A stretch of DNA of 64,000 nucleotides, taken from contig CM052360.1 in assembly GCA_028551475.1 (NCBI GenBank), forward strand, positions 22,018,682 to 22,082,681, given 5' to 3'. Below are positions 35,401-46,869 of the stretch, piece by piece. Each line of letters opens with the position of its first letter. The first letter of the stretch is position 1. The notes under the pieces were generated by a model that was given only the letters and a program-made list of their open reading frames with translations, was not told the DNA's origin and made no database searches. This stretch comes from Casuarina equisetifolia. Taxonomy: Eukaryota; Streptophyta; Magnoliopsida; Fagales; Casuarinaceae. Position numbers and translations under genes: made by a program.

Positions 35401-36180
35401 GGAACGTGGAGACATTAGTTGTGTTCAAGTTGATGATGACTTTTGACAAGCTTGTGAAAAGTATACTATGGATGATCATTTAATTAGAGAAATTGATCAG
35501 AGTAGTGATGGAATTTATATGAATACGTTCCCTTTAAGTGAATTCCTTCAACAAGTAAAGCACTTTTTTTTTTATAAAAGGTCAAGCATTATATATCACC
35601 AAAGAAAATAAAATTATTCAGTTATAACATCCTCATTTAAGCTTAGAACTTATATTTAATAAATTTTAAAGTTCTTGCAAAAACTTATTACAAGTAATAA
35701 GTTTCACTCCATTGATTGATGAAAATATTTTCTAACATTAATATAACTCTAAAATGATTTTAAATCTTAAGCCATTAATTTTGAAAAGTCAATATAAGTA
35801 TTTATTTAAATAAAAAGATATATGAGTATAGGCAATAGCATCTTTCTTTCTATGCTATTGTTCACTAAATAATAAGGAACAAACATTTGTTTCCATCTCA
35901 ATTATAGGTAAATTGGGACACCACTGCATATGGCAAAATTGAATTTTCAGCAAGCAGATTTATCTTGTATCTTGTATCTTGTTGAGTTTATTTGAAGGAG
36001 GATTTCTATCTTGTCTTTTCCCCTCTATCGGTTTCCTGATATTATCTTGTTCTCCTAATGTGTTTGTGATGAATTGGTGGATATACTGCAGAAAGGTAGT
36101 GCTTGAACTACTGGAAAACGAACTAATGCCAAACCATCAAAATTCGAGCACGAAGGACAGACCTGGCCTTTACTAGTTCT
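35401..36180 (+). pseudogene. Unrecognised gene remnant, copy B
   Basis: 35401-35555 reads GDISCVQVDDDF-stop-QACEKYT and MNTFPLSEFLQQ, homologous to the minus-strand segment at 19842-19694. The internal stop is TGA where the other copy has TGG. A LINE C fragment (35561-35740) interrupts the remnant. A terminal exon-like piece (36091-36176, preceded by tactgcag) ends GLY-stop, directly before the shared 3' tandem repeats. The gene family is unknown. Confidence 0.45.
35561..35740 (-). mobile_element. LINE family C 3' fragment
   Basis: T11 tail at 35562-35573 followed by aaaaggtcaagcattat and tcttgcaaaaacttattaca, matching 25283-25440. It is inserted in the gene remnant. Confidence 0.7.
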
Positions 36181-36440
36181 CATTGTGTTATATATCTAAA
36201 TAAAATGTCAGTAAACTTTCTAGATTTCAGATTGTAAAATATTATAGCTTTTAAAGCTGCTAAACTATAAAGTGCTATTTTCATTTGAGGCTTCTGGTCA
36301 GCTCCCAATTATTTTATATGTCTAAATAAAATATTTGTAATCTTTTAGGCTTCGAACTACAAAATGTCACATCTTTTCAAGTTGCTAAAGCTTAAACTAA
36401 TATTTTTATTTGGGGCTTTCTAATCATATTTTAATTAATC
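36180..36440 (+). repeat. Tandem ~115-bp repeats, copy B
   Basis: At least two units, inverted relative to 18480-19075 (atttggggctttctaatca here, agaaagccccaaatgaaaac there). They follow the gene remnant in both locations. Confidence 0.7.
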
Positions 36441-36488
36441 CAAATATGTCTTTGGTCCTTGAATATAATAGTGGAAGGGAAAATAAAA

Positions 36489-36530
36489 GGGTAAAATAGG
36501 GTAAAATAGGGTAAAATAGGGTAAAATAGG
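36489..36530. repeat. Four 10-bp units ggtaaaatag
   Basis: A perfect short tandem array (gggtaaaata ×4). Confidence 0.95.
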
Positions 36531-36692
36531 AACCTTGAAAATGTGGAAGTGTTTCCAATAATTACTTTCATTTGATGTAGTAGCCAAATGATAGCCTTAT
36601 CTTTGATATGAAAGCTTATTGTATCTTTTTATGAAATTATAATCCAATTCTTTAAAGAACTAAGATTACTCCATCAATTTCAATAACTTGGT

Positions 36693-36895
36693 TTTTTTTT
36701 ATGGAAAGATAAATTCGCATTAATAAAAATTAGTGTAAAAAAGTGTAAAAGTATACTCTAACATTTCATGAGTTAGGGAAGCTACAAAAAGTTATAGGTT
36801 AAAAGTCTCCAAATCTCACTTAGAATGACATTCTTTTAGGAGAATTTAGCATTTTGAATTAAATAAACTCTCTCTCATTTAAGCAATCTCTAGGT
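36693..36895 (-). mobile_element. Short LINE family B 3' fragment
   Basis: T9 tail, then aaattcgcattaataaaaat and tctcacttagaatgacattc, the family B 3' end. Only about 200 bases. Confidence 0.75.
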
Positions 36896-36899
36896 AAAT

Positions 36900-39080
36900 G
36901 AACAAAAGCTTATTCCAGTTACAATTTTTGGCTCAATAGGTACTCTAAGGGACTCTTGATATCAATTCAAATAATGACCAAGTACAAGCAAAGCCTCAAT
37001 CACTCAAATCATAGTGTAGTTAGGGTTTCAAAATCTCAATCAAATATATGCATATAATGTGTATCAACTAATAGAGCACATATATAAGTAGAGTAGCAAC
37101 AAATATCACGAGATGTATGGGCATGAAAGCACTTCACCAAAAGCAATATGCTTCACAGGATTTCTCAGTAGTTCTTCCAACTCATTGTTCGCCTTTTTCT
37201 TGTTCATTTCAAGCTATCTTTCTTCACATGAAATGGTTAATAAAGAGTGCACGTTTTTCACCAATATTGTAATCATTCTGACCTCTGATGGATTCTCTAA
37301 ATTTCTTCCTATTGGGAGCTGGTTTGATCTGATTTAGTGATGTTTTCTAAGAGAACTATGTCGAGCTGGGTTGCTTCTTCGTTTTTGTTAAATTTCTTCT
37401 CAAAAGGCCATCGTTCAAGTAAATTATTTCTTTATTATTTTTTGGGTCGAGTTCACGGGTCTCATTAATCATTTGTTCCTTTATCCTCAATCCTGAACTA
37501 ACTTCTTTTGGGTATGTTTCTCATTAATATATCGGTTTTTTCTTCACTTTAAGCTTCAAATCCTTCAAATCCTTCAAATCACTGTCCATTTTTCTTTCTT
37601 TAATTGTCACGAAGAACACCACAGGTCATCCCCATTTCATCTTCCCAAAGTTCTCGAATGCCGAATCCTCCTTCACAGATGTCTTCCCCTATTTGATGGC
37701 GGTCATCTAAGTCGCTCATGAAGGTGGGTTGACTAGTGGGTCGCAAACTCCCTCAGCTAGTTTCCGCATAACTTCTAGATCGCGAACTTATTAAGAACCT
37801 GCCCAAAGGATCGTTTCAACAGATGTAATTGAGGCTGAGCGTCTTATTGCCATGACTGGTGGCAATGTCTCTTACCTATCATAGAGATAATGGACAAAAG
37901 GAGAAATATTGAAGGTTTTCCTTAAAAGGGAAAACAACCTCTTAGATAAGCTTTCTAACTGCCTTTACAAGGACACAGTCTTCCTATTTACAGAACTGGG
38001 ACTTCCCCTATCACTAACTGCTACTGTATAGTTGTCCTGCTATCCTTACAGGGTTACCTAGCTATGTACACAAAACACTAGAGTCCCTCCTTTTTTCCAT
38101 ATTATCTTAATTTCGGCGGTTGCTTCATGGCAAGCCGATTGCTTTACAAAACCCCCGTGTTCCATCCTTCTTAAATGCTTCGGTTGCTTCACGAAATCTT
38201 CCTGCCAAAATCCTTTTCCTCCATGCTTCTTAATGGTGGAGGACTTGTCTAGTGAGAATGGGTCCTTCTGCCACGTGACCTTCCTATCCCATGATGGAAC
38301 TCCCTCAATCGGGTCGCGAAATGCCTCTAGGTCACGTGTTGGAAAAATGAGTCATGCTCTAGTCATCAAATTAGATCAGTCTCCACTGGATCGTGGACAT
38401 GTGGGCTTGGGGAAGAATTCTGGCTCACACATAAAGGCTTGTGGGTAGCGCAATGGGCAAATGGCTTGCGCAATTCTTCATTTGGGTCGCCCGAGGGTCT
38501 TGCACACAGGTTGGGTCTCAAGCTCATGCATCTGGGTCAATGCAAGGCTTCTGGATTTGGGCTCAGATGCACAATGGGCTCGTGGATCTGCATAGTAGTT
38601 TTCTTTATATTTTGACTGGACCACATTGGATCATTACAACAATAGATTCGGCCTCATCATTTTGGGCTTTTACCAACGCATATCTCCTGCAAAACATTCT
38701 CATATTATTTTCTTTATATTATAATAATAAGAATATTTCCTTGTTATAATCCTTTCTACAAAATAGATCTTTTACAAATGTAGGAAATTTGTTTCTATAT
38801 AAACTCACAAATCATGAAAAATTATGTAAACTTCAAAGTATTTTGTCACATCAAAATTCATTTTCATGAAATATTTCTTTTTCCTTTTTGTCATTGTAAA
38901 AATAATAATGGAATAACAATATTCTTAGCATGCCACACCCTTATAAGTCCCAAATTATTTTTCTAGTTCCCAATGTGAGACTTAGACTACCATTCCCTTC
39001 CCCAATTGAGGCTTTTTGCAAACAAAAGGGAGCAAGTTTATCTTTAGATGAATAACTACTTAGTCTTCTAGTAGGAAGTC
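36900..39080. other. Unassigned, relatively GC-rich block (37640-38640)
   Basis: No complete gene or LTR pair is visible. Short imperfect repeats occur: cttcaaat/ccttcaaatc (37552-37580) and two cggttgcttca(t/c) segments (about 38117 and 38179). A minus-strand stretch near 37720-37610 reads MSDLDDRHQIGEDICEGGFG, which looks like the start of a transposon-encoded or lost protein, but I cannot assign it. Confidence 0.3.
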
Positions 39081-39240
39081 TCCATTAATTTAGATTGATC
39101 TATGCTCTCTTGTTTATATATTCCAAATAAATATTCCCAAATACTACTCTATGTTTTTGTTAGGCTTTTCTACCTCATAAGTTTTCAAGTTATTGCAAAA
39201 TGCCAAAACTTTATATTGAAGTCTTTTTCTACACTAATTA

Positions 39241-39266
39241 TATATGTTTATGTTTATGTTTATGTT

Positions 39267-39299
<33 letters not shown>

Positions 39300-39376
39300 A
39301 TGCCTATGTATATGTGTATGCATATATATATATGCATTTGTATATGTGTATGTATATGTATGCATGTATGTATGTA
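39241..39376. repeat. (TATGTT/TATGTA)n microsatellite
   Basis: A hexanucleotide-based array decaying into TATG and TGCA variants. Confidence 0.95.
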
Positions 39377-39700
39377 TAATTTAAACTTGTAGGATCTTTT
39401 TGGATCTTTTTGGATCTATCTGCCTATTTCTATTGATTTTAAATCATTTTTTTGTGACAAATCCTCATTCCCACCTCAATTCCCACTTAAACTTATTCTA
39501 GTCAATGCATATCTAATTTCTCATAATAAAGGTGCTAGCCTCTATAGCTTCTACATTAAGAAAAATGTTATTTTAGCTATAAGAAACTATCCATGAACTT
39601 ACCATTCTAGGCATTCATATAGTGATCATGGATGATAATGAGTTCATGTAATCCATGCATTAGATAATGAGATTTTGTTAACAAAATCCTAGAATTGTTA

Positions 39701-39957
39701 TGAATTTTAATATTATTTATGTTATTTAATAAAGCTCATGTAGAGATTATTTGTTAATTGCATCGATAATAAGAAATCATGTAATCCATGCATTAGTTAC
39801 CAAGATCAAGTCATTAGTAGTTTGTTCGCAAACCTACTCTCTAGGATTTTATTAACTTATTTATGTTATTTGGTAGCATTTTATAAGTGGTTGGCTTACT
39901 TATTCTAAGCCTTTCAAACTAATGCATAGATTATAGGGTTTCCTCTATTATCATACC
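39701..39957. mobile_element. Foldback (MITE-like) repeat, truncated copy
   Basis: The left arm atgaattttaatattatttatg...gtaatccatgcattag is followed by an inner inverted part (ctaatgcatagattat near 39919). The outer right arm present in the copy at 46192-46462 is missing. Confidence 0.5.
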
Positions 39958-40769
39958 AAGACAAGTAGCAAAAACTATCAAAGACACTTTGTCCTATGAA
40001 ATGGGCTTGTTAGCAAAAACTATACTAGATATGAAGAGTTTCTTGGCAAAAATGAAAAAGAAGTTAGCTCAGCAACTAAAGGCCCTACATAAATCCAACA
40101 AAGAACAAATGGTCAAAAAGTTGGAGGCAAGGAAAGTTTCACCCATAAAAGAGACAAGTGAAGAAAACTCACAACCTATTCTCTCAGACTAGTAGAAAAG
40201 AAAATACAATGTTAGAAACTCATCAATTGTCAAAAGTTCACTAGCTATCAAAGATGATTGAAAAGACATCAAAGATGGCCAAAATAACAATGGATGAACC
40301 ACTAAATTTTGTCCTAGCAAGAAAGGAGTTGGCAAAGTTTTTTAGCATGAGCCATGCTTTCCTACATGCATGAGACAATGTGGGTTGCAAATGAGAAACT
40401 ACAGGGAATCACCTAGGGGCCTCACTAATGTAGAGGAATGGCCAACTAAGCCAATTCATGTTGCCTTTCTTTCCCTTGGAACCCACAACCAATCTTACCA
40501 AAACCACCATAATGCCCATTTAGATAGAATTGGATTTCATTGATCACTTACAAAAATAGCTCACCTAAGTAAACTAACAAAGTTATGGGTCATCGCAACT
40601 AGTAAGGATAATGATGGTGAACATGTGATGGTTAACCACTAAAGGAATTTCAAAAAATTGATTTTTCTATAATTCAAGGCTTCTAACATAAGAAATAAAT
40701 AGATTTGGACTAAAAAAGGGTTTACACATAGACAAAGAAAATTATGGGTAAAGAAATTAAATAATGGAT

Positions 40770-41940
40770 TAATTAGTTTGAATGAAAAGGAACAATGTAT
40801 TGATTGTCACTTCCTAACTTTCTACTTACCTTTCTTCTAAGGCAGTCATGAAGGTTATAGTACTTGGCCTTGGTATGACCTAGAATCCCATAGTGCCCAC
40901 ACTTGGTGAGTATAAGGCTATCATCAAAATGATGCCTTTTCTTACTACACTGTGTACAAGTTTTGTTACAGGCAACCAAATCAATGGAGCCTTATGTAGG
41001 CTTTAGGGTTGTAAGGTAAGGAGCTAGTCGCATGGCCATATGAAAAAGTATAACCCAAATCCAAATATAGCACACACCTAACATGTAAATCAAAAACCTA
41101 TGTTCATCAAACAAATAAGTAACCCAACCAACATGTAAATTAGCCCACTTGTTAGATAAGTGACTTTAGGTAGCAAACGTTGGATGCAATACCTAAACAT
41201 GACCCAAGTGAGGATTTGAACTCAAATGGAGCCCTAAGTAGAAGATAAAACAATCACTTTGGTTATTGATTCTAGTGGAATGACAACCAAATTTCTCATC
41301 CCTAATCATCCTTATAACTTCATAAAAGGAAGGCATATGCTAAGTACTTTGAATCTAAGAACGAGCAGTAGAGTAAAAGTCATCTTGGCTATTAAGAAAG
41401 TTAATAATCTTCCCACCTTCCTAAAATTGGTAAAAAATTGGATTGTCAACCAATTTTGGGTAGCAAAACACCACAAAGGAATCAAATTGATTCAATAAGC
41501 TCTAAAGACAGCAAACATAACAATCAATGGTTTCCTTTTATTGAACGGTCTTTGTCCAATCTCTTTCCACCCTACAAATTTTCTTGGTGCCAACCTTGTG
41601 AAATTTCTCTTAAAGATGAATCCATATAATAAGAGCATCAAACAGGTAAATGTTTTGTCGATTTTTGGGGCCAAGGAAGTGAAAACCCAAGAAAGTATGA
41701 TGCCATTGTAGTGTTTTTAGAAATGAAATAAAGGCAATTCAACACTTGGTTGCTCAATGGAAGAATCAACAAGGTCACCAACCCAATTTATGATGCTTAG
41801 GACAAGGGCTAGCATCCATGGAAGAAGCTTTGAAGAAATAAAAAGGAAAAAATGTCCAAGTGAAGGGCAAAAGAGAAAAAGGAAAAATATTACAAAATAG
41901 TTATGGAAACATAAGAAGATACAAGATTACAAGTAATGCC
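40770..41940 (-). mobile_element. Copia internal region, gag-like remnant
   Basis: It lies directly downstream (minus strand) of the LTR and primer-binding site. Near 40900-40850 the frame reads KCGHYGILGHTKAKYYNLHD, similar to the Copia/UBN2 gag zinc knuckle, where the usual form is C-x2-C-x4-H-x4-C-x-x-LHG. Two of the expected cysteines are replaced. The rest is too degraded to read, so the gag assignment rests on this motif and on position. Confidence 0.5.
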
Positions 41941-41954
41941 TACTTTGAATACCA

Positions 41955-42176
41955 TGATAAAAGATGACATTGAAGCAAAAATAATGAAATTGTTGTATAA
42001 AATTGTGTAAAAGATACATGGAGTTCAAAGAATATAAAGGACAATCATTTATTCTTATGAAACCAAAGCAAAAAGCAAGAAATTAGGGTTACAAGATATG
42101 GGGCCTAGTAAGCCTATACAAACTTAAGCTAGTATTACATAACCAACCCATGACCTTAACAACGGTTATTTCAACA
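41955..42176 (-). mobile_element. Copia LTR (single, 222 bp)
   Basis: On the minus strand the element begins TGTTGAAATAACCG at 42176, preceded by a polypurine tract aagagggga (42185-42177). It ends ATCA at 41955, followed by TGGTATTCAAAGTAGG (41954-41939). That is one indel from the plant initiator-methionine tRNA primer site (TGGTATCAGAG-type). So a 3'-LTR signature lies on one side and a 5'-LTR signature on the other. No second copy was found in the window. Confidence 0.7.
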
Positions 42177-42184
42177 TCCCCTCT

Positions 42185-43960
42185 TAAGTTAGTAGTTGAA
42201 ACAAATTATAGACACCTAACTTGCTCAAACGAAAATAGTGTTGCAGTATCCGTAATTCCTTTGTAAACAAATGAGTAAGCTAATTTGACATGAAAATTTA
42301 AGCAATACGAATGACTTAAGTGGCAATCTTCTCCCTATTGAAGTGGTGGTCTATTTGATATGCTTAGCTTTTTATAAAGTATAGGTTAGCAATAATCTTC
42401 ATGTAGATTCGTTGTCACAAGAAAGGGCTAAATGTCTAATTAATGGTGCTTGTAAATCCCTAAAGAGTCTAAAAAGTCAAAAAAAAAATCTCTTAAGTGG
42501 TTGATGCAATAAATAATATTGGATTTAGTAGAAAATATAAAAACAATAGATCACTTTTTACTTTTCTAGGATATGAAAAAATCCCTAAGTATGATACAAA
42601 AACTAATGGTAGACCATCATCCTATAGGATAAAAGCCATAAATGACATCACAAGAAGCACATAATTCAAGGTTATTCTTGGATTTCATTAATAAACTGTA
42701 ACCAAGTAATCTTTGAATGTACTAGATAGCTTAAAAGGCTACCTCTAAGTAAGATTATTTTAGGTCATGTATAAATTAACTTTACAAGTAAATGTTTGAC
42801 CTAGTGATAATCAGGTAAATGAGTTTCCCTACCAAGTGTTGGTACCTTATAACACCTTTCAAGGGAGTATTTGCTTTCTTTTATAGGAACTCATTATAAT
42901 CTATACTAATATTGTTAATATTTTGCTCCATGAGAGTGTTGGATAGTTTATATCTCGAGAGCCTATACTTGTAAATTAATTCAAGAACCCAATAGGTGAG
43001 TGTGTCATCTCAACTCCTTTAAGTACTTCACAAGCACAAGGTCTTTCATGCAAAAAGTAGAACAAAGATATCTCTTCAAGTCCGCAATAACTTCTTCATC
43101 ACCTCTTGTAATGAATATGTCATTAATGTTGATAAAAAAAATTTAAAAGGCTATTATTTGTCTACCTGAGGAAGATCATGTTAGAAATGGTGGAAAGCAA
43201 TTGGAAGGAAGGCATCTATGAACTTTTGTTACTACTATTGGGATGCTTGCTTGAGCCCATATAAAGACTTCTTGAGCTTGTATATTTGGTTTTCTCCTTT
43301 GTATTGAAAGCTCTTTAGTAGATGCATATACATTTCTATATCTAGATCTCCTTACAAGAATGCATAGTACATAATGCACATCCAACTCTTATTCATTGAC
43401 TATATCCTTTAGTCATAAGACAAGCCTTGTAATGGTTAATGTTTATATTAGATTTGTACTTGTTTTACACCCCCTTATTCACAATAGCTTTGCAACTTGC
43501 AAACAAAAAAAAATCATATGTATTATTTGACTTTAATGCTTTAATCTCTTTAATCATGGCATCACACAATTTAAAGTCAAACTACCTCATGGTTAGAAGA
43601 AGGCTCAATGGTGGCAAAGATGGAACATATAAAGTGATTATGTTGGCTAGAAAGCTTGTGATGTGACATAACATAAGAGTAGTAGATGAAGGAGTAGGTA
43701 TATGGAATGAATCTATATGTGAACAAATATAATCTTATGTCTAGGTAGGCAATTTATGCATCCTACATATCATCAATAAGGTAAAAACAATCCTAGAATC
43801 GGCAATGGAGAATGGAAGGCAAACTATAAAGCCAAATCAACATAATGGACAATGGCAAATTAGTCAGGTTCTTGCATATCAATGTCAAATGATGATGGAT
43901 GCATAATCGTAGGACATGATGAAGAGGTGTAATCAAATAGAAACATGGACTCATGGAAAA
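42185..43960 (-). mobile_element. Ty1/Copia pol remnant
   Basis: Minus-strand motifs in order: LLSWDVIFHESMF (integrase end, about 43960), NHYKACLMTKGYSQ (about 43440-43400), DLDIEMYMHLLKSFQYKGEN (43370-43290), LKKSLYGLKQAS (43280-43242) and the RT box as ININD (43133-43119, usually YVDD). DLKRYLCSTFCMKDL and VKYLKGVEMTHSPIGFL follow near 43090-42960. Frames shift repeatedly and the catalytic box has lost an aspartate, so pol is dead. Its 3' end runs into the polypurine tract and LTR at 42185. Confidence 0.8.
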
Positions 43961-44294
43961 TAACATCCCAACTCAATAATATATTGGGATGCAGCAATGT
44001 CCAAACTTGTTCGTTTAGGTCAAGTTCACAGCATAGTATAGGCAACCTAAAGGAACAATAAGACAAAAGGATCAACATGTATTGATTATAACACGCATAT
44101 ATCACTTCATGCCTTCTCTGGCTCCAATGATTTTCCCGATGTTTCCTAAAGAAAGAACAATAAAACAAAAGGAAGTATAATACGTTTTGTTTAAAATAAA
44201 ACTTTGTCATTTCGTGTAAGCATCATGTTGTTGGGCAAACCGTTTCCCTTTGGAAAAGATTAAAGGAGCAGAGCAACCAGATTAGTGGCTTTGT

Positions 44295-44368
44295 TGGCTC
44301 ATGCATGTCTCAAAATTGTGAGGTTTGCATTATTAGAACAACGCTCTAACCAACTGAGTTGATACGCC
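44295..44368 (-). pseudogene. tRNA-Ile(AAU) pseudogene
   Basis: On the minus strand the sequence aligns end to end with plant nuclear tRNA-Ile: ctcagttggttagagcg in the D arm, ctaataa anticodon loop (anticodon AAU), and a discriminator A. Mismatches in the acceptor stem (two positions), D stem (A for G), the base of the anticodon stem (T-T) and the T arm (TTTTGA for TTCGA) indicate a dead gene. Most changes are C-to-T or G-to-A. Confidence 0.75.
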
Positions 44369-44369
44369 A

Positions 44370-45130
44370 ATTTTTACCGCTTACGTTCAATTTATCAAAA
44401 TTGTAGTATTTCTAAGATTGACAACATTTTCCAACCATTTAACATTTAAGGTATGAAAGAAGAGCAGAAAGAAGCACGACAGAATACTACAAATTCTTTC
44501 ATAGTTAAATAAGAGAAACATTCAAGCGAACGCCGGATGAAGAAATGAAGGTTCATTTTCTTGTGTCTTCTTCACATTACATTTCTTATTTCCAATTATT
44601 GTGGAACTTTTATCCTAACAAACCAACATATGCACATAGACTCAGGAAATTATTAAGTTATTTGATGCAAATAGCTATAATCCCCATGTATCTGCAAAAA
44701 GTTTCAATATAAAAGAACAACGATAACAGCGACAACAAATATACAAAAGAGAAAACATTCAATTGGAGCTTCTGGTTAGAAAAGATGCATTGTAGCCTGC
44801 AGAAGAGCTTATGATCACTATGCTAGACTTAATTATAGAAGGCTAGTAAAGGCACCAGTGAAACACTAGGGCCTCGCATTTGCGCGTGATCGTAACATTC
44901 CAACTTTGTCATAAAGTATTCAAAAAGTAGGATAGTCAAACAGCAAACTGAAGCAAAACATTTTTAAAATAAGTAGAGGGTGGACTGTACCAGTAACACA
45001 TCACACCTCGTACTTGATATGTTATGAAATCCAATAGTATAATCGTTTTATCATGAATTCTGAGAACAGAGATAGCGAGCAGATGGCCATCCGGGTTCCA
45101 TACACTTAGTAACTAGAACCCTAGCCCTTA
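44370..45130. other. Unassigned spacer
   Basis: No reading frame or repeat that I can support. Confidence 0.3.
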
Positions 45131-45276
45131 CGGGGTACATCAGTGCAGCGACAAACATGCCTGCCAAAAGCTTCCCAGCCGTTGAAGCCACATTCCAGAA
45201 CCAAAATGATTCATGCATCCTCCTTGATCTCCTCAAGATTATTAACAATATTTTGTGCACAAGTTGATCCACAAAC
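45130..45276 (-). pseudogene. Exon-like segment of unknown gene
   Basis: A consensus acceptor (gttttccag) precedes a minus-strand frame at 45276 reading CGSTCAQNIVNNLEEIKEDA, a TGA stop, then IILVLECGFNGWEAFGRHVC. The composition and dense charged and cysteine content look like real coding sequence with one TGG-to-TGA change. I do not recognise the family. A second exon-like piece may lie near 46690-46630. Confidence 0.35.
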
Positions 45277-45884
45277 CTGGAAAACAGTGACATGAAACCC
45301 TTTTAACATAGTAGTACGTTAGTCTCTGAGATTATAAATAGCAAAAGAGAAAATGGGGAGGAATTTGACTTAGAAGTTTCCCAATAACATATTATCAGTG
45401 GTTCTGTTGACTGATGCCACATATCAACTAAAATTATAGCTTCGCATTCGTTACTTCTATGTGAAGAAGCAGAAAAACCAAAGATATGCATGCATCCGAA
45501 ATAAATGTGCCGTATCAGAAAGCAACCAAAGTGCAGAATACTTGTATTTGCAAAAGGTGTTTAGGAAAGAACAATTTACAAAAAATTGTCTGACTCATAC
45601 TGACACAAATTCATGAATGCAAATGCTAATGGCAACAAAAAGAAATCACAATAGTTTTCGTCAATTAAAAATAAGTTGTTACTAAATTACATGCTGATGC
45701 AGAAGTTTGGACTTCACATTACATGGAGCCTAAAGATTCTTGAAGGCTATGGATTTTGAGTTTAAAACTCTGAAAGTTTTCTACGAGGATTTATTCCGAA
45801 AGAGCACTTTTCCATCCAAGCGGACAAAACATATAAATTTGACCAAAGGTATCTAAATTCAGAACATACCTTCTCCGTTAGTTG

Positions 45885-46400
45885 AGGCTGATCTTTGCTC
45901 TCTTGTTAATGCACTCCAGATAAATATTGCCAACATAATGCTTCATGTTTCTGCAGGGCTTTGTTGCCTTGTAAGTTTTCAAATTATTGCAAAATGTCAA
46001 AACTTTAGATTAAAGTCTTTTTCTGCACAGGACTTAAATGCAGGTGATTCACATAGTAATTATATGTATAATCCTAGGTTATAGGATCTCTTTGCATCTA
46101 TTTGCCTATTGCTATTGATTTTAAATCATTCTTTCATAAGAGATCCTAATGCCCACCTCAGTTCCCATTGTAAACTTTATCTAGTCAATGTATGAATTAA
46201 AATATTATTTATGTTATTTAATAAAGCTCATGTAGAGATATCTGTTAATAGTATGGATAATAAGAAACGATGTAATCCATCCGTTGGTTGCCAAGATCAA
46301 GTCGCTAGTAGTTTTTTGGTAGGACTTTATAGGTCGTTGGCATACTTATACTCGGTCTTGCAAACTAATGCATGGATTACATAGACTCCTTATCATGCAT
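45885..46400. repeat. Segmental repeat, copy 2 (matches 39085-39957)
   Basis: Same order of blocks as copy 1, without the TATG microsatellite. It includes most of the foldback element below. Confidence 0.75.
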
Positions 46401-46462
46401 ACAATTGATATGTGATATCTATATGAGCTTTATTAAATAACATAAATAATATTTTAATTCAT
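46192..46462. mobile_element. Foldback (MITE-like) element
   Basis: A 271-bp near-palindrome. The outer 40 bases are a perfect inverted repeat (46192-46231 against 46423-46462). Homology between the arms continues imperfectly for about 105 bases, to the inner pair gtaatccatccgttgg / ctaatgcatggattac. The loop is about 55 bases. There is no coding capacity. The flanks do not show an obvious target duplication. Confidence 0.65.
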
Positions 46463-46869
46463 AACATAAAATCTCAAACAAGCCTGAAAATTCTGGCCAA
46501 CAGCGATGTTACTAGCTTACCAAAAGAGTTTGTTACTGCAAAGAAACTCCAGTATTATTTTACTATGTACCAAGTTCTACACTTGAAATGTATGTGGCAT
46601 TCTAGTGTGAATTTGGACAAGTTCAAGAAAGTATGCAAACCTGGTCCAATCAACCGAGACAAGGTCGGAATGATAAGCTTCACTATTTTGCGCGGAAAGC
46701 TTATAGATAATAAAGATAGCAAATTCACTTCCCTTTGAGATTTAACCCAAAATGACAAGATATTATTTTGAACGTTTATATCCAAATGAGCTGCATAGAA
46801 TCTTATCAGAGTACATAAAAATGTTCGTTAGCGATGAAAAGCCAAGTCATATCTTTTCTATGAAACTTT

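Larger units (their letters stand above)
39085..39957. repeat. Segmental repeat, copy 1 (matches 45885-46400)
   Basis: gttattgcaaaatgccaaaac, ctattgattttaaatcatt and ttatttaataaagctcatgtagaga recur in the same order and orientation at 45885-46400. Copy 1 is longer because of the microsatellite and an extra partial foldback arm (39628-39672). Confidence 0.75.

Noticed and set aside
39241..39376. Could the regular TATG repeats be a CRISPR array or satellite centromere?
   Set aside because: Simple hexanucleotide microsatellite without spacers; CRISPR does not apply to a plant nuclear locus.
39102..39392. 96-codon frame rich in Tyr-Val repeats
   Set aside because: Translation of a TATG microsatellite.
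41215..41255. B-box-like gagttcaaatcct on minus strand, possible SINE
   Set aside because: No convincing A-box or tail at the right spacing; it lies inside the decayed Copia internal region.
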